Source: an uncultured Shinella sp. (GTDB lineage: Bacteria; Pseudomonadota; Alphaproteobacteria; Rhizobiales; Rhizobiaceae). From it: a stretch of 6,695 nucleotides of DNA. The stretch's first letter is position 1; every line of letters starts with the position of its first letter. Of the stretch, positions 1 to 6,291 are shown in pieces. The position numbers were made by a program, and so were the translations under genes. The notes below the pieces were generated by a model. That model saw only the letters and a list, made by a program, of their open reading frames with translations. It had not been told where the DNA came from and did not search any database. The DNA lies in NCBI GenBank assembly GCA_946886325.1, contig CAMPIK010000128.1, positions 1 through 6,695 of the forward strand. Direction: 5' to 3'.

Positions 1-10
1 CTCGTGGCGT

Positions 11-16
11 GGGAGG
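11..16 (+). promoter_or_regulatory. Ribosome binding site deciding the ATPase start
   Basis: GGGAGG sits 5 bases before the ATG at 22. An in-frame GTG at 4 lies before this site, so the site supports the ATG as the true start. No promoter is visible because the window begins here; the operon promoter, or further upstream genes, must lie to the left. Confidence 0.8.
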
Positions 17-21
17 ATTGC

Positions 22-1500
22 ATGACGCCACTGCTCAAGGTGGAGGGACTGAAGAAGTCGTTCGGCGGTGTCGCGGCATTGCGCGACGGCCGTTTCGAAC
101 TGGCTGCGGGTTCCGTTCATGCGCTCTGCGGCGGCAACGGCGCCGGCAAGTCGACCTTCCTCTCCATCCTCATGGGTATCCACCAGCGCGATGGCGGAAC
201 GATCTGGCGCGGTGACGAGGCGGTGCAATACGGCAATCCGGCAGAGGCGCTTGCCGCCGGCATCGCCATCATCGAGCAGGAACTGAGCCCGGTTCCGCAC
301 ATGACGGTGGCGGAGAACATCTATCTCGGCCGGGAGCCTTCCGCGCGCTTCGGCGGCATCGACTTCAAGACAATGAACCGCAATGCGCAGGCGCTGCTCG
401 ACAGGCTCGAATTCCACATCCGCGCCACGCAATACATGATGAACCTGTCGGTCGCCGAGATGCAGCTCGTCGAGATCGCCAAGGCGCTGAGCCACGACGC
501 CGACGTCATCTTCATGGACGAGCCGACATCGGCGATCGGCGAGAAGGAAGCCCAGCATCTCTTCGCGGCGATCGAACGCCTGAAGGCCGAGGGCAAGGGT
601 GTCGTCTATGTCTCGCACCGGCTGTCCGAGATTTTCCAGATCGCCGACAGCTACACGGTCTTCCGCGACGGCGCCTATGTCGGCAGCGGCAGGCTCTCCG
701 AAATCGACCGGCCGGGCCTGATCCGCATGATCGTCGGGCGCGAGCTTGGCGAGGAATATATCAAGACCAACACGCCGACGGACATTCCCGGCCTCGAGGT
801 CGCCGGCCTGTCTTCGCCGGGCAGGATCGAGGACATCTCGTTCACCGCCCACAAGGGCGAGATCTTCGGCATCTACGGCCTGATGGGCTCGGGCCGGACG
901 GAGATCTTCAACTGCCTGTTCGGCCTCGACCGTCCGTCCGGCGGCGACATCCGCATCGAGGGAAGCCGGGTCTCGATCGCCAAACCCGCCGACGCCATGG
1001 CCAACGGCGTGGCTTTCGTCACCGAGGATCGCAAGCTGACGGGGCTCAATCTCACCGACAGCGTGCGCAGCAACATCTGCCTGGCGAGCCTGCCGGAAAT
1101 GAGCCCGGCCTTCGTCATGAACGGCGCGCGCGAACAGCAGGCGAGCAGCGACATGATCGCCCGCTTCGGCATCCGGGCGGCGCGCGACACGATGCCGGTT
1201 TCCGGCCTGTCGGGCGGCAACCAGCAGAAGGTCGTGCTCGGCAAGTGGTTCCTGCGCGAACCCCGCGTGCTTCTGCTGGACGAACCGACACGCGGCGTCG
1301 ATGTCGGCGCCAAGCGTGAAATCTACCGCATCATCTGCGATTTCGCGGCTGCGGGCGGGACCGTGGTGATGATCTCGTCCGAGATCGACGAGATCCTCGG
1401 CATGTCCGACCGCATCCTCGTCATGCGGGAGGGACGATCGGCCGGCATCCACCGGCGCGCGGAGACCGATGCGCAGACACTGGTGCACCTGTCGACCTGA
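22..1500 (+). CDS. Sugar ABC transporter ATP-binding protein, RbsA-type (CUT2), double ATPase
   Basis: This is the cytoplasmic ATPase that powers import of a small sugar or polyol together with the permease and binding protein that follow. It is 492 aa with two fused ATPase halves, the usual RbsA/XylG/MglA layout and length. In the first half, Walker A is GGNGAGKST (37-45), the Q-loop glutamine is Q86, the signature-like segment is LSVAEMQ (142-148), Walker B is DEPTS (166-170) and the switch histidine is H199. In the second half the P-loop is degenerate, GLMGSGRTE (286-294), with signature LSGGNQQ (396-402) and Walker B DEPTRG (421-425 region, starting at D420). A degenerate second P-loop is normal in this family. 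The ATG at 22 is preferred over an in-frame GTG at 4 because GGAGG (12-16) lies 5 bases before it and the family motif LLKVEGLKKSFGG starts right after. Family assignment is certain; the transported substrate is inferred from the neighbours. Confidence 0.95.
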   Translation: MTPLLKVEGLKKSFGGVAALRDGRFELAAGSVHALCGGNGAGKSTFLSILMGIHQRDGGTIWRGDEAVQYGNPAEALAAGIAIIEQELSPVPHMTVAENIYLGREPSARFGGIDFKTMNRNAQALLDRLEFHIRATQYMMNLSVAEMQLVEIAKALSHDADVIFMDEPTSAIGEKEAQHLFAAIERLKAEGKGVVYVSHRLSEIFQIADSYTVFRDGAYVGSGRLSEIDRPGLIRMIVGRELGEEYIKTNTPTDIPGLEVAGLSSPGRIEDISFTAHKGEIFGIYGLMGSGRTEIFNCLFGLDRPSGGDIRIEGSRVSIAKPADAMANGVAFVTEDRKLTGLNLTDSVRSNICLASLPEMSPAFVMNGAREQQASSDMIARFGIRAARDTMPVSGLSGGNQQKVVLGKWFLREPRVLLLDEPTRGVDVGAKREIYRIICDFAAAGGTVVMISSEIDEILGMSDRILVMREGRSAGIHRRAETDAQTLVHLST

Positions 1501-1540
1501 CCCGAAAGCCCCGCAGACGACCGCGCCAAGACGTATCCGA

Positions 1541-1549
1541 GAGAGGTGA
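1541..1549 (+). promoter_or_regulatory. Ribosome binding site deciding the permease start
   Basis: GAGAGGTGA resembles the anti-Shine-Dalgarno complement and lies 5 bases before the GTG at 1555. The longer reading frame could formally begin at a GTG at 1546, but that GTG is inside this ribosome-binding stretch and has no good site of its own. The start at 1555 is therefore preferred. Confidence 0.75.
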
Positions 1550-1554
1550 CATTC

Positions 1555-2559
1555 GTGCCCGATAGAGACGACAACAAGCAAGGTTCCTGGTTCGGCTCCG
1601 GCCGCAGCCGGCTCATCGTCCAGGAATACGGCATCTTCCTTGCCTTCCTGCTTCTGGTGGTCATCCTCACCTTCTCGAACCAGTATTTCCTGACGCCCGG
1701 CAACATCTCGAACGTCCTGCTGCAGACCTCGATCAACGGCGTCCTTGCGATCGGCATGACCTTCGTCATCCTGACGCGCGGCATCGACCTGTCGGTCGGC
1801 TCCGTCGTGGCGCTGGCCGGCATCGTCAGCGCCAGCTTCGTCACCACATCGGCGACCGCAGGTTTTTCCGGTGCGCCCTATCCGATGATCCTGGCCCTTG
1901 CGGTCGGCATCCTCGTCGGCGTCGGCTGCGGCGCGATCGTCGGCCTGATCGTCTCGCGCTTTGCGGTTCCCGCCTTCGTCGCGACGCTCGGCATGCTGTC
2001 GGCGGCGCGCGGCATGACGTTGATCTATGGCGGCGGCCGGCCGGTTCCGGCCCTGACCCCGGAATTCCGCTGGATCGGCACCGGCAACATCCTCGGCATA
2101 CCGATGCCCGTGGTCATCCTCGCCGTCGTCTTCATCGTTTCCTGGTGGGTGCTGACCCGCACGCGCTTCGGCCGCTACATCTATGCCGTCGGCGGCAACC
2201 CGCATGCGGCCAAGACCTCGGGCATCAATGTCAGCCGCATCCGCTTCACCGTCTATGCGATTTCGGGCGCGCTCTCCGGCCTGGCGGGCATGATCCTGTC
2301 GGCCCGCACGGGCTCGGCGCTGCCGCAGGCCGGCATCGCCTACGAACTCGACGCCATCGCGGCCGTCGTCATCGGCGGCACCAGCCTGTCGGGCGGCGTC
2401 GGCCGGGTGACCGGCACGCTGATCGGCGCCCTCATCATCGGCGTCATGAACAACGGCCTCGATCTGATGGGCATCCAGTCCTACTACCAGCAGGTCCTCA
2501 AGGGTGCCCTCATCGTCGGCGCCGTGATGCTCGACCAGAAGCGAAATCAGGGGGCCTGA
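1555..2559 (+). CDS. Sugar ABC transporter permease, RbsC-type (CUT2)
   Basis: This is the inner-membrane channel subunit of the importer. In this family it normally works as a homodimer on the double ATPase encoded just upstream. It is 334 aa, typical for RbsC-like permeases (BPD_transp_2 family), and very hydrophobic, with multiple membrane segments; the first covers roughly residues 26-46 (from YGIFLAF). Family hallmarks are RGIDLSVGS (75-83), GGNPHAAKTSGI (213-224, the cytoplasmic loop that contacts the ATPase) and a conserved C-terminal half containing ELDAIAAVVIGGTSLSGG and the NNGLDLMG region. It starts with GTG at 1555, 54 bases after the ATPase stop. The short N-terminal tail is polar (PDRDDNKQGS), as expected for a cytoplasmic end. 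Substrate cannot be read from the permease itself. Confidence 0.94.
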   Translation: MPDRDDNKQGSWFGSGRSRLIVQEYGIFLAFLLLVVILTFSNQYFLTPGNISNVLLQTSINGVLAIGMTFVILTRGIDLSVGSVVALAGIVSASFVTTSATAGFSGAPYPMILALAVGILVGVGCGAIVGLIVSRFAVPAFVATLGMLSAARGMTLIYGGGRPVPALTPEFRWIGTGNILGIPMPVVILAVVFIVSWWVLTRTRFGRYIYAVGGNPHAAKTSGINVSRIRFTVYAISGALSGLAGMILSARTGSALPQAGIAYELDAIAAVVIGGTSLSGGVGRVTGTLIGALIIGVMNNGLDLMGIQSYYQQVLKGALIVGAVMLDQKRNQGA

Positions 2560-2564
2560 CCCCC
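2550..2564 (+). other. Small G5/C5 hairpin over the permease stop codon
   Basis: Five Gs (2550-2554) and five Cs (2560-2564) flank a five-base loop, CCTGA, that contains the permease stop codon (2557-2559). The stem is short but all G-C. It is the first of two stem-loops in tandem before the binding-protein gene. It could affect translation termination, coupling or mRNA decay, but it could also be a chance feature of GC-rich DNA. Confidence 0.35.
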
Positions 2565-2571
2565 GGCAGAT

Positions 2572-2590
2572 ACGGGCGCGCCGCGCCCGT
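2572..2590 (+). other. GC-rich hairpin between permease and binding-protein genes
   Basis: ACGGGCGCG (2572-2580) and CGCGCCCGT (2582-2590) form a perfect inverted repeat around one base. A physically realistic fold is a 7-bp stem with a 5-base loop. No T-run follows, so it is not a standard Rho-independent terminator. Its place 41 bases before the ribosome binding site of the binding-protein gene fits an RNA processing or 5'-protecting element that lets this gene be expressed more than the membrane subunits. That role is inference. Confidence 0.5.
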
Positions 2591-2630
2591 CGACGAAACG
2601 GCCTGCCATGACGGCGGCCGGAATACCCAC

Positions 2631-2637
2631 GGAGGAG
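2631..2637 (+). promoter_or_regulatory. Strong ribosome binding site of the binding-protein gene
   Basis: GGAGGAG lies 6 bases before the ATG at 2644 and is the best Shine-Dalgarno match in the window. This fits the usual need for a binding protein in excess over the membrane components. It also rules against the upstream in-frame ATG at 2608. Confidence 0.85.
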
Positions 2638-2643
2638 ACTGAA

Positions 2644-3630
2644 ATGAAAAGACTATTGATAGCGCTTGCTTCCGCCACCGCCCTCTTGGCATCCTCGGCG
2701 ATCGCCCAGGAAAAGCTGAAGATCGGCGCCGCACCCTACGGCCTCAACGCCGAATTCATGCAGATCTGGTCGGCCGCGCTCGAAGAGCATCCGGCCGTCA
2801 AGAACGGCGAGATCGAACTGACCGTCTTCGACGGCCGGTACGATGCACTGGTCCAGCAGGAACAGTTCAACACGATGATCACGCAGCAGTTCAACGCGAT
2901 CATCTTCGTGCCGATCGACATCGAGGCCGGCGCGACCGCCGTCCAGGCCGCCCATGACGCCGGCATCCCGGTCGTCGGCTCCAACACCCGCGTCAACTCG
3001 GACCTGCTGACCGCTTATGTCGGCTCCGACGACACGATCTCGGGCTACATGGAAGCCAAGACGGTTCTCGACAAGATCGGCTGCAAGGGCAACGTCGTCA
3101 TCATCGAAGGCCCGATCGGCCAGTCGGCGCAGATCTCCCGCCTCGAAGGCAACCAGAAGGCGCTGGCCGAATGCCCTGACGTCAAGGTCCTGGAGCAGCA
3201 GACCGCCAACTGGTCGCGTGCCGAAGCCCAGACGCTGATGGAAAACTGGCTGACCTCGCATGCCGGCCAGATCAACGGCGTGATCGGCCAGAACGACGAG
3301 ATGGCGCTCGGCGCGATCGAGGCGATCAAGGCCGCAGGCCTCAAGGTGGACGACTTCGCGATTGCCGGCATCGACGGCATCACCGACGCGCTCACCGCGG
3401 TCAAGGAAGGCACGATGACGTCGATCCTGCAGGATGCCCGCGCACAGGCGCAGGGTGCCCTGGATCTCGCGATCTTCCATGCGAAGAAGGGCGACTACCA
3501 GCCGCAGTCCGACATCTGGGCACAGTATCCCGACATGCCGTTCAACGACGGCAAGGACAAGGAATACAATGTTCCGTGGACGCCGGTGACGACTGAGAAC
3601 GTCGACAGCCTGCTGGACATGCGCAAGTAA
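2644..3630 (+). CDS. Periplasmic sugar/polyol-binding protein, RbsB-type
   Basis: This is the periplasmic receptor that captures the substrate and delivers it to the permease. It is 328 aa with a clear Sec signal peptide: MKR, a hydrophobic stretch, then likely cleavage after SSAIA (residue 21, before QEKLKIG). The mature part has the Peripla_BP_4 (type I) fold pattern: VFDGRYDA (61-68), an Asn/Gln-rich NTMITQQFNAIIF segment, AAHDAGIPVVGSNT, QNDEMALGAIEA (216-227), GIDG (242-245) and a final lobe with SILQDARAQAQG. The ATG at 2644 is preferred over an in-frame ATG at 2608 because GGAGGAG (2631-2637) lies 6 bases before it and the signal peptide starts exactly there. Hairpins lie on both sides of the gene. 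The binding specificity is not predictable by eye; the dehydrogenase and kinase downstream suggest a C3-C4 polyol or ketose. Confidence 0.94.
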   Translation: MKRLLIALASATALLASSAIAQEKLKIGAAPYGLNAEFMQIWSAALEEHPAVKNGEIELTVFDGRYDALVQQEQFNTMITQQFNAIIFVPIDIEAGATAVQAAHDAGIPVVGSNTRVNSDLLTAYVGSDDTISGYMEAKTVLDKIGCKGNVVIIEGPIGQSAQISRLEGNQKALAECPDVKVLEQQTANWSRAEAQTLMENWLTSHAGQINGVIGQNDEMALGAIEAIKAAGLKVDDFAIAGIDGITDALTAVKEGTMTSILQDARAQAQGALDLAIFHAKKGDYQPQSDIWAQYPDMPFNDGKDKEYNVPWTPVTTENVDSLLDMRK

Positions 3631-3642
3631 TCGTCGATCGAC

Positions 3643-3671
3643 AGCGGGGCGGTACGCCCGCCCCGCTTCTT
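3643..3671 (+). terminator. Hairpin after the binding-protein gene; possible leaky terminator or mRNA stabiliser
   Basis: AGCGGGGCGG (3643-3652) pairs perfectly with CCGCCCCGCT (3658-3667) across the loop TACGC, giving a 10-bp stem that is nearly all G-C. Only a short pyrimidine run (TTCTT, 3667-3671) follows, so termination is probably partial. It starts 12 bases after the binding-protein stop and ends 27 bases before the dehydrogenase start. In many ABC operons a hairpin at this place protects the binding-protein mRNA from 3' decay or cuts transcription into downstream genes. A 10-bp palindrome, GTCGATCGAC (3633-3642), directly precedes it. Confidence 0.6.
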
Positions 3672-3693
3672 CACCAGCACCGAGGCTAGACCG

Positions 3694-4467
3694 ATGACCG
3701 ATACCCCTCCCGATATCGACCTGAATTTCCCGCTGACCGGCAAGGTCGCGCTCGTCACCGGCGGCGCCTCCGGCATCGGCTCGGCCGTCGCCAGCGCCTT
3801 CGCGGCGAAGGGCGCACGGATTGCCGTGCTCGACATCAATGCCGAGATAGCGCGGGCAAAGGCGGCCGAACTAGGCGACATCGCCCAGGCCTTCGTCTGC
3901 GATGTCGCGGACCCGGCATCGGTCGAAAAGGCCGTCGCCGACACCGTCGCGGCCTTCGGCGGCATCGACATCGCCGTCAACAGCGCCGGCGTCGCGATCC
4001 TTGCGCCCTCGGAAGACCTGACCGTCGCCCAGTGGGACAAGACCATCGACATCAACCTCAAGGGCAGCTTCCTCGTCACGCAGGCGGTCGGCCGCCGCAT
4101 GATCGCCGCCGGCCGCGGCGGCAAGATCGTCAACCTCGCCTCGCAGGCAGGCTCTGTCGCCATCGAGGACCACGTCGCCTATTGCGCCTCGAAGTTCGGC
4201 GTCATCGGCATGTCGAAGACCTTCGCGGCCGAATGGGGCAAATACGGCATCTGCGTCAACACCATTTCGCCGACTATCGTTTTGACCGAGCTCGGCAAGA
4301 AGGCCTGGGCCGGCGAAAAGGGCGAGGCCGCCAAGAAACGGATCCCGAACGGCCGCTTCGCCTTCCCGGAAGAAATTGCGGCTGCCGCCGTGTTCCTGGC
4401 ATCGGCCGGGGCGGACATGATCAACGGCGCCGACCTTCTCGTCGACGGCGGCTATACCATTCTCTGA
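3694..4467 (+). CDS. NAD-dependent short-chain polyol dehydrogenase (GolD / D-threitol dehydrogenase-like)
   Basis: This is probably a cytoplasmic enzyme oxidising a small polyol (glycerol or a tetritol) to the matching ketose, which is then the substrate of the DhaK/DhaL kinase downstream. It is a 257-aa classical SDR. The nucleotide-binding motif is TGGASGIG (22-29), D47 at the end of the second strand favours NAD over NADP, NSAG spans 96-99 (usually NNAG), and the catalytic tetrad is N121, S150, Y163 and K167 (YCASK). The region from SPTIVLTELGKKAWAGE to the C-terminal VDGGYTIL closely resembles, from memory, Listeria GolD glycerol dehydrogenase and mycobacterial DthD D-threitol dehydrogenase. 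GAGG (3682-3685) lies 8 bases before the ATG; a roughly 14-residue polar N-terminal extension precedes the Rossmann core. The class is certain. The substrate is inferred from resemblance and context, and other polyols (e.g. erythritol, arabitol) remain possible. Confidence 0.9.
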   Translation: MTDTPPDIDLNFPLTGKVALVTGGASGIGSAVASAFAAKGARIAVLDINAEIARAKAAELGDIAQAFVCDVADPASVEKAVADTVAAFGGIDIAVNSAGVAILAPSEDLTVAQWDKTIDINLKGSFLVTQAVGRRMIAAGRGGKIVNLASQAGSVAIEDHVAYCASKFGVIGMSKTFAAEWGKYGICVNTISPTIVLTELGKKAWAGEKGEAAKKRIPNGRFAFPEEIAAAAVFLASAGADMINGADLLVDGGYTIL

Positions 4468-4499
4468 GCCTCCGGCTCCGGCAGACCACAGGAGTTACC

Positions 4500-5492
4500 A
4501 TGCAGCGGTTCATCAACAATCCCGACGAGGTCGTGGAGGATACCGTCAAGGGGTTCGTCAAGGCGCATTCCGACATCGTCAGGCTTGCGGACAATCCGCG
4601 CGTCATCGTCGCGAAGGACGCGCCCATCGCCGGCAAGGTTGGTGTCGTCACCGGCGGCGGCTCCGGCCATGAGCCGGCCTTCATCGGCTATACCGGCCGC
4701 AACATGCTGGATGCGGTCGCCGTCGGCGAACTGTTCTCGTCGCCGACCGCCAAGAGCTTCCACGACGCGATCCGCGCGGCGAATGGCGGCAAGGGCGTCG
4801 TGGTGCTCTACGGCAACTATGCCGGCGACAACATGAACGTGAAGATGGCCAACAAGCTTGCCGCCAAGGACGGGATCGAGATCGCGACGGTGGTCGCGAA
4901 TGACGACGTCTGCTCCGCGCCTCCAGAGGAACGCGAAAAGCGCCGGGGCGTGGCCGGCGAAATCTTCATGTGGAAGATCGGCGGCGCGAAGGCGTCGCAG
5001 GGCGCAAGCCTCGAGGAGGTCCGCGCGACGGCCCAGAAGGCGATCGACAGTTGCCGCTCGATCGGCGTCGGCCTCGGTCCCTGCACGCTGCCGGCCGTCG
5101 GCCATCCGAACTTCCTGATCGAACCGGGCACGATGGAGGTCGGCATCGGCCATCATGGCGAGCCGGGCGTGCGCGTCGAAGCCCTGAAGACCGCATCCGA
5201 CGTGGCGAAGGATATGGTCAAGATCGTGCTGGACGACCATGATCTGAAGGAAGGGACTGAAGTCGCCGTCCTCGTCTCGGGCCTTGGCGCGACGCCGCTC
5301 AACGAACTCTACATCCTGAACGACACGATCGAGAGCGAGATCACGGCCCGCGGGCTCAGGATCCACAAGACCTGGATCGGCAACTATTTCACCTCGCTCG
5401 AAATGGTGGGCGCCACGCTGACCGTGATGGCGCTCGACGACGAACTGAAGGCGCTGCTCGATGTCGAGGCGCGCTGCACCATCATGCTCTGA
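4500..5492 (+). CDS. dhaK: Dihydroxyacetone kinase-type subunit DhaK (DAK1 domain)
   Basis: This is the ketose-binding subunit of a dihydroxyacetone-family kinase; it holds the substrate while DhaL supplies the phosphate. It is 330 aa. Key residues match E. coli DhaK with a +1 offset: H57 in GGGSGHEP (52-59), D110 in GNYAGDNMN (105-113) and H219 in HGEPG (219-223), the histidine that forms the covalent hemiaminal with the substrate carbonyl. Other family segments are RRGVAG (148-153) and SGLGATPLNELYIL. The loop NDDVCSAPPEEREK (134-147) differs from the usual DDVALP form. AGGAG (4490-4494) stands 5 bases before the ATG; the open frame upstream of it overlaps the dehydrogenase gene and is not coding. 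The gene lies 32 bases after the dehydrogenase and 14 before dhaL. The substrate could be dihydroxyacetone or a tetrulose such as erythrulose, because M. smegmatis erythrulose kinases belong to this same family. Confidence 0.93.
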   Translation: MQRFINNPDEVVEDTVKGFVKAHSDIVRLADNPRVIVAKDAPIAGKVGVVTGGGSGHEPAFIGYTGRNMLDAVAVGELFSSPTAKSFHDAIRAANGGKGVVVLYGNYAGDNMNVKMANKLAAKDGIEIATVVANDDVCSAPPEEREKRRGVAGEIFMWKIGGAKASQGASLEEVRATAQKAIDSCRSIGVGLGPCTLPAVGHPNFLIEPGTMEVGIGHHGEPGVRVEALKTASDVAKDMVKIVLDDHDLKEGTEVAVLVSGLGATPLNELYILNDTIESEITARGLRIHKTWIGNYFTSLEMVGATLTVMALDDELKALLDVEARCTIML

Positions 5493-5506
5493 CGGGAGAC
5501 ACCGCC

Positions 5507-6148
5507 ATGCAGACATTTACCAACGCATCGTCCGGCGAAATCGTGCTCTCGATGGCCGAGCGCATCGTCGAGAACCGCGCCTATCTGAGCGAGATCGACG
5601 GCAAGATCGGCGATGGCGACCACGGCGTCAACATGGCCAAGGGCTTCGCCATGGCGGCCGACCGCCTGAAGGGCAAGGACGTGGCGCTGGACGAAGCGCT
5701 CGACACGCTCGGCACCGTGCTGATGACGGAGATCGGCGGATCGATGGGGCCGCTCTACGGCGTGATGTTCACCGAATTCGCCGAGAAGATCGAGGGCGTC
5801 GAGGCGATCGATGCCGCTACCTACAGCACGATGCTGCATGCCGGCCTTGCCGGAATCCAGGCGATCGGTTCGGCAAAGGTCGGGGACAAGACGCTGCTCG
5901 ATACGCTGGTGCCGGCCGTGGAGGCGTTCGACACGGTGACGGCCGAAGGTAGGTCCTTTGCCGAGGCGCTCGACGCGCTGGTCGCCGCCGCCGAGACCGG
6001 CCGCGACTCGACGATCAATCTCGTCGCCAGGATCGGCCGCGCCAGCCGTCTTGGCGAACGCTCGCTCGGGGTGCTGGACGCGGGGGCCACCTCCTGCGCC
6101 ATCATCCTCAAGGAATTGTCCGAGGGTGCCCGCGCGCGGCTGAACTGA
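5507..6148 (+). CDS. dhaL: Dihydroxyacetone kinase-type subunit DhaL (DAK2 domain)
   Basis: This is the nucleotide-binding subunit that phosphorylates the ketose held by DhaK. It is 213 aa, the normal length of a stand-alone DhaL. The three metal-binding aspartates are present: D31, D36 and D38 in IDGKIGDGDHG. Further family motifs are GGSMGPLYG (77-85), GDKTLLDTLVPA (126-137), GRAS (177-180), LGERS (182-186) and DAGATS (191-196). Some usually conserved positions differ: M80 where E. coli DhaL has Ser in GGASGP, I176 where Lys is usual before GRAS, and R181 where Tyr is usual. GGGAG (5494-5498) lies 8 bases before the ATG, and only 14 bases separate it from dhaK, so the two are surely co-transcribed. 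No DhaM gene is seen. The kinase may therefore use ATP directly, or a DhaM may be encoded elsewhere. Confidence 0.93.
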   Translation: MQTFTNASSGEIVLSMAERIVENRAYLSEIDGKIGDGDHGVNMAKGFAMAADRLKGKDVALDEALDTLGTVLMTEIGGSMGPLYGVMFTEFAEKIEGVEAIDAATYSTMLHAGLAGIQAIGSAKVGDKTLLDTLVPAVEAFDTVTAEGRSFAEALDALVAAAETGRDSTINLVARIGRASRLGERSLGVLDAGATSCAIILKELSEGARARLN

Positions 6149-6183
6149 CGCGCCGACCCTCACCCCGAAGTCCCTCCCAGGAC

Positions 6184-6225
6184 GCGCGGCCCGCTCCATC
6201 GCTGCGGGCCGCGCACCGCTTTTTT
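6184..6225 (+). terminator. Rho-independent terminator ending the operon
   Basis: GCGCGGCCCGC (6184-6194) pairs perfectly with GCGGGCCGCGC (6204-6214), giving an 11-bp all-GC stem with a 9-base loop. Five bases later comes a run of six Ts (6220-6225). The gap between stem and T-run is a little longer than ideal, but this is by far the best terminator in the window. It lies 35 bases after the dhaL stop and separates the catabolic operon from the regulator gene. Confidence 0.85.
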
Positions 6226-6291
6226 GCAGAAGCAGGTTGCAAACCGGTGGCGTTGATTTCATCTTCGCCGCCCAGGGAGACCGGCAGACCG
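6226..6291 (+). promoter_or_regulatory. Short leader of the regulator gene, possible promoter/operator
   Basis: Because a strong terminator precedes it, the regulator probably has its own promoter in these 66 bases or depends on read-through. No convincing -35/-10 pair is visible. An imperfect inverted repeat, GGTT-GCA-AACC (6235-6245), with the palindrome TTGCAA at its core and ACCGGT (6243-6248) overlapping its end, is the only operator-like element. AGGGAG (6274-6279) could be the ribosome binding site but stands 12 bases from the ATG at 6292, which is long. Confidence 0.3.

Noticed and set aside
1501..1554. Gap between ATPase and permease genes checked for a promoter or hairpin
   Set aside because: Only the ribosome binding site is visible; no stem-loop or promoter-like pair.
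2653..3480. 275-codon open frame on the minus strand across the binding-protein gene
   Set aside because: It is a mirror of a well-supported secreted binding protein with a signal peptide; its sequence is low-complexity in Asp, Arg and Leu.
3633..3642. Perfect 10-base palindrome GTCGATCGAC after the binding-protein stop
   Set aside because: Too short and too much in keeping with local GC/GATC-rich composition to call a binding site; no second copy was noticed near a promoter.
4032..4499. N-terminal extension of dhaK in the same frame, reaching into the dehydrogenase gene
   Set aside because: The extension is Arg/His/Gly-rich out-of-frame translation of the dehydrogenase. The real start at 4500 has AGGAG 5 bases upstream and the family N-terminus.
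3737..4667. A 38-base stretch in the dehydrogenase (3737-3774) and in dhaK (4630-4667) that matches at 33 of 38 positions
   Set aside because: Both encode glycine-rich loops (GKVALVTGGASG and GKVGVVTGGGSG) with the same codon bias, so the match is best explained by coincidence of short motifs. The two protein folds are unrelated and the similarity does not extend outward.
4452..5516. 354-codon open frame on the minus strand across dhaK
   Set aside because: It is the shadow of dhaK in GC-rich DNA. Its composition is odd (rich in Arg, Asp, His), it shows no family motif, and the plus-strand frame has clear catalytic residues and a ribosome binding site.
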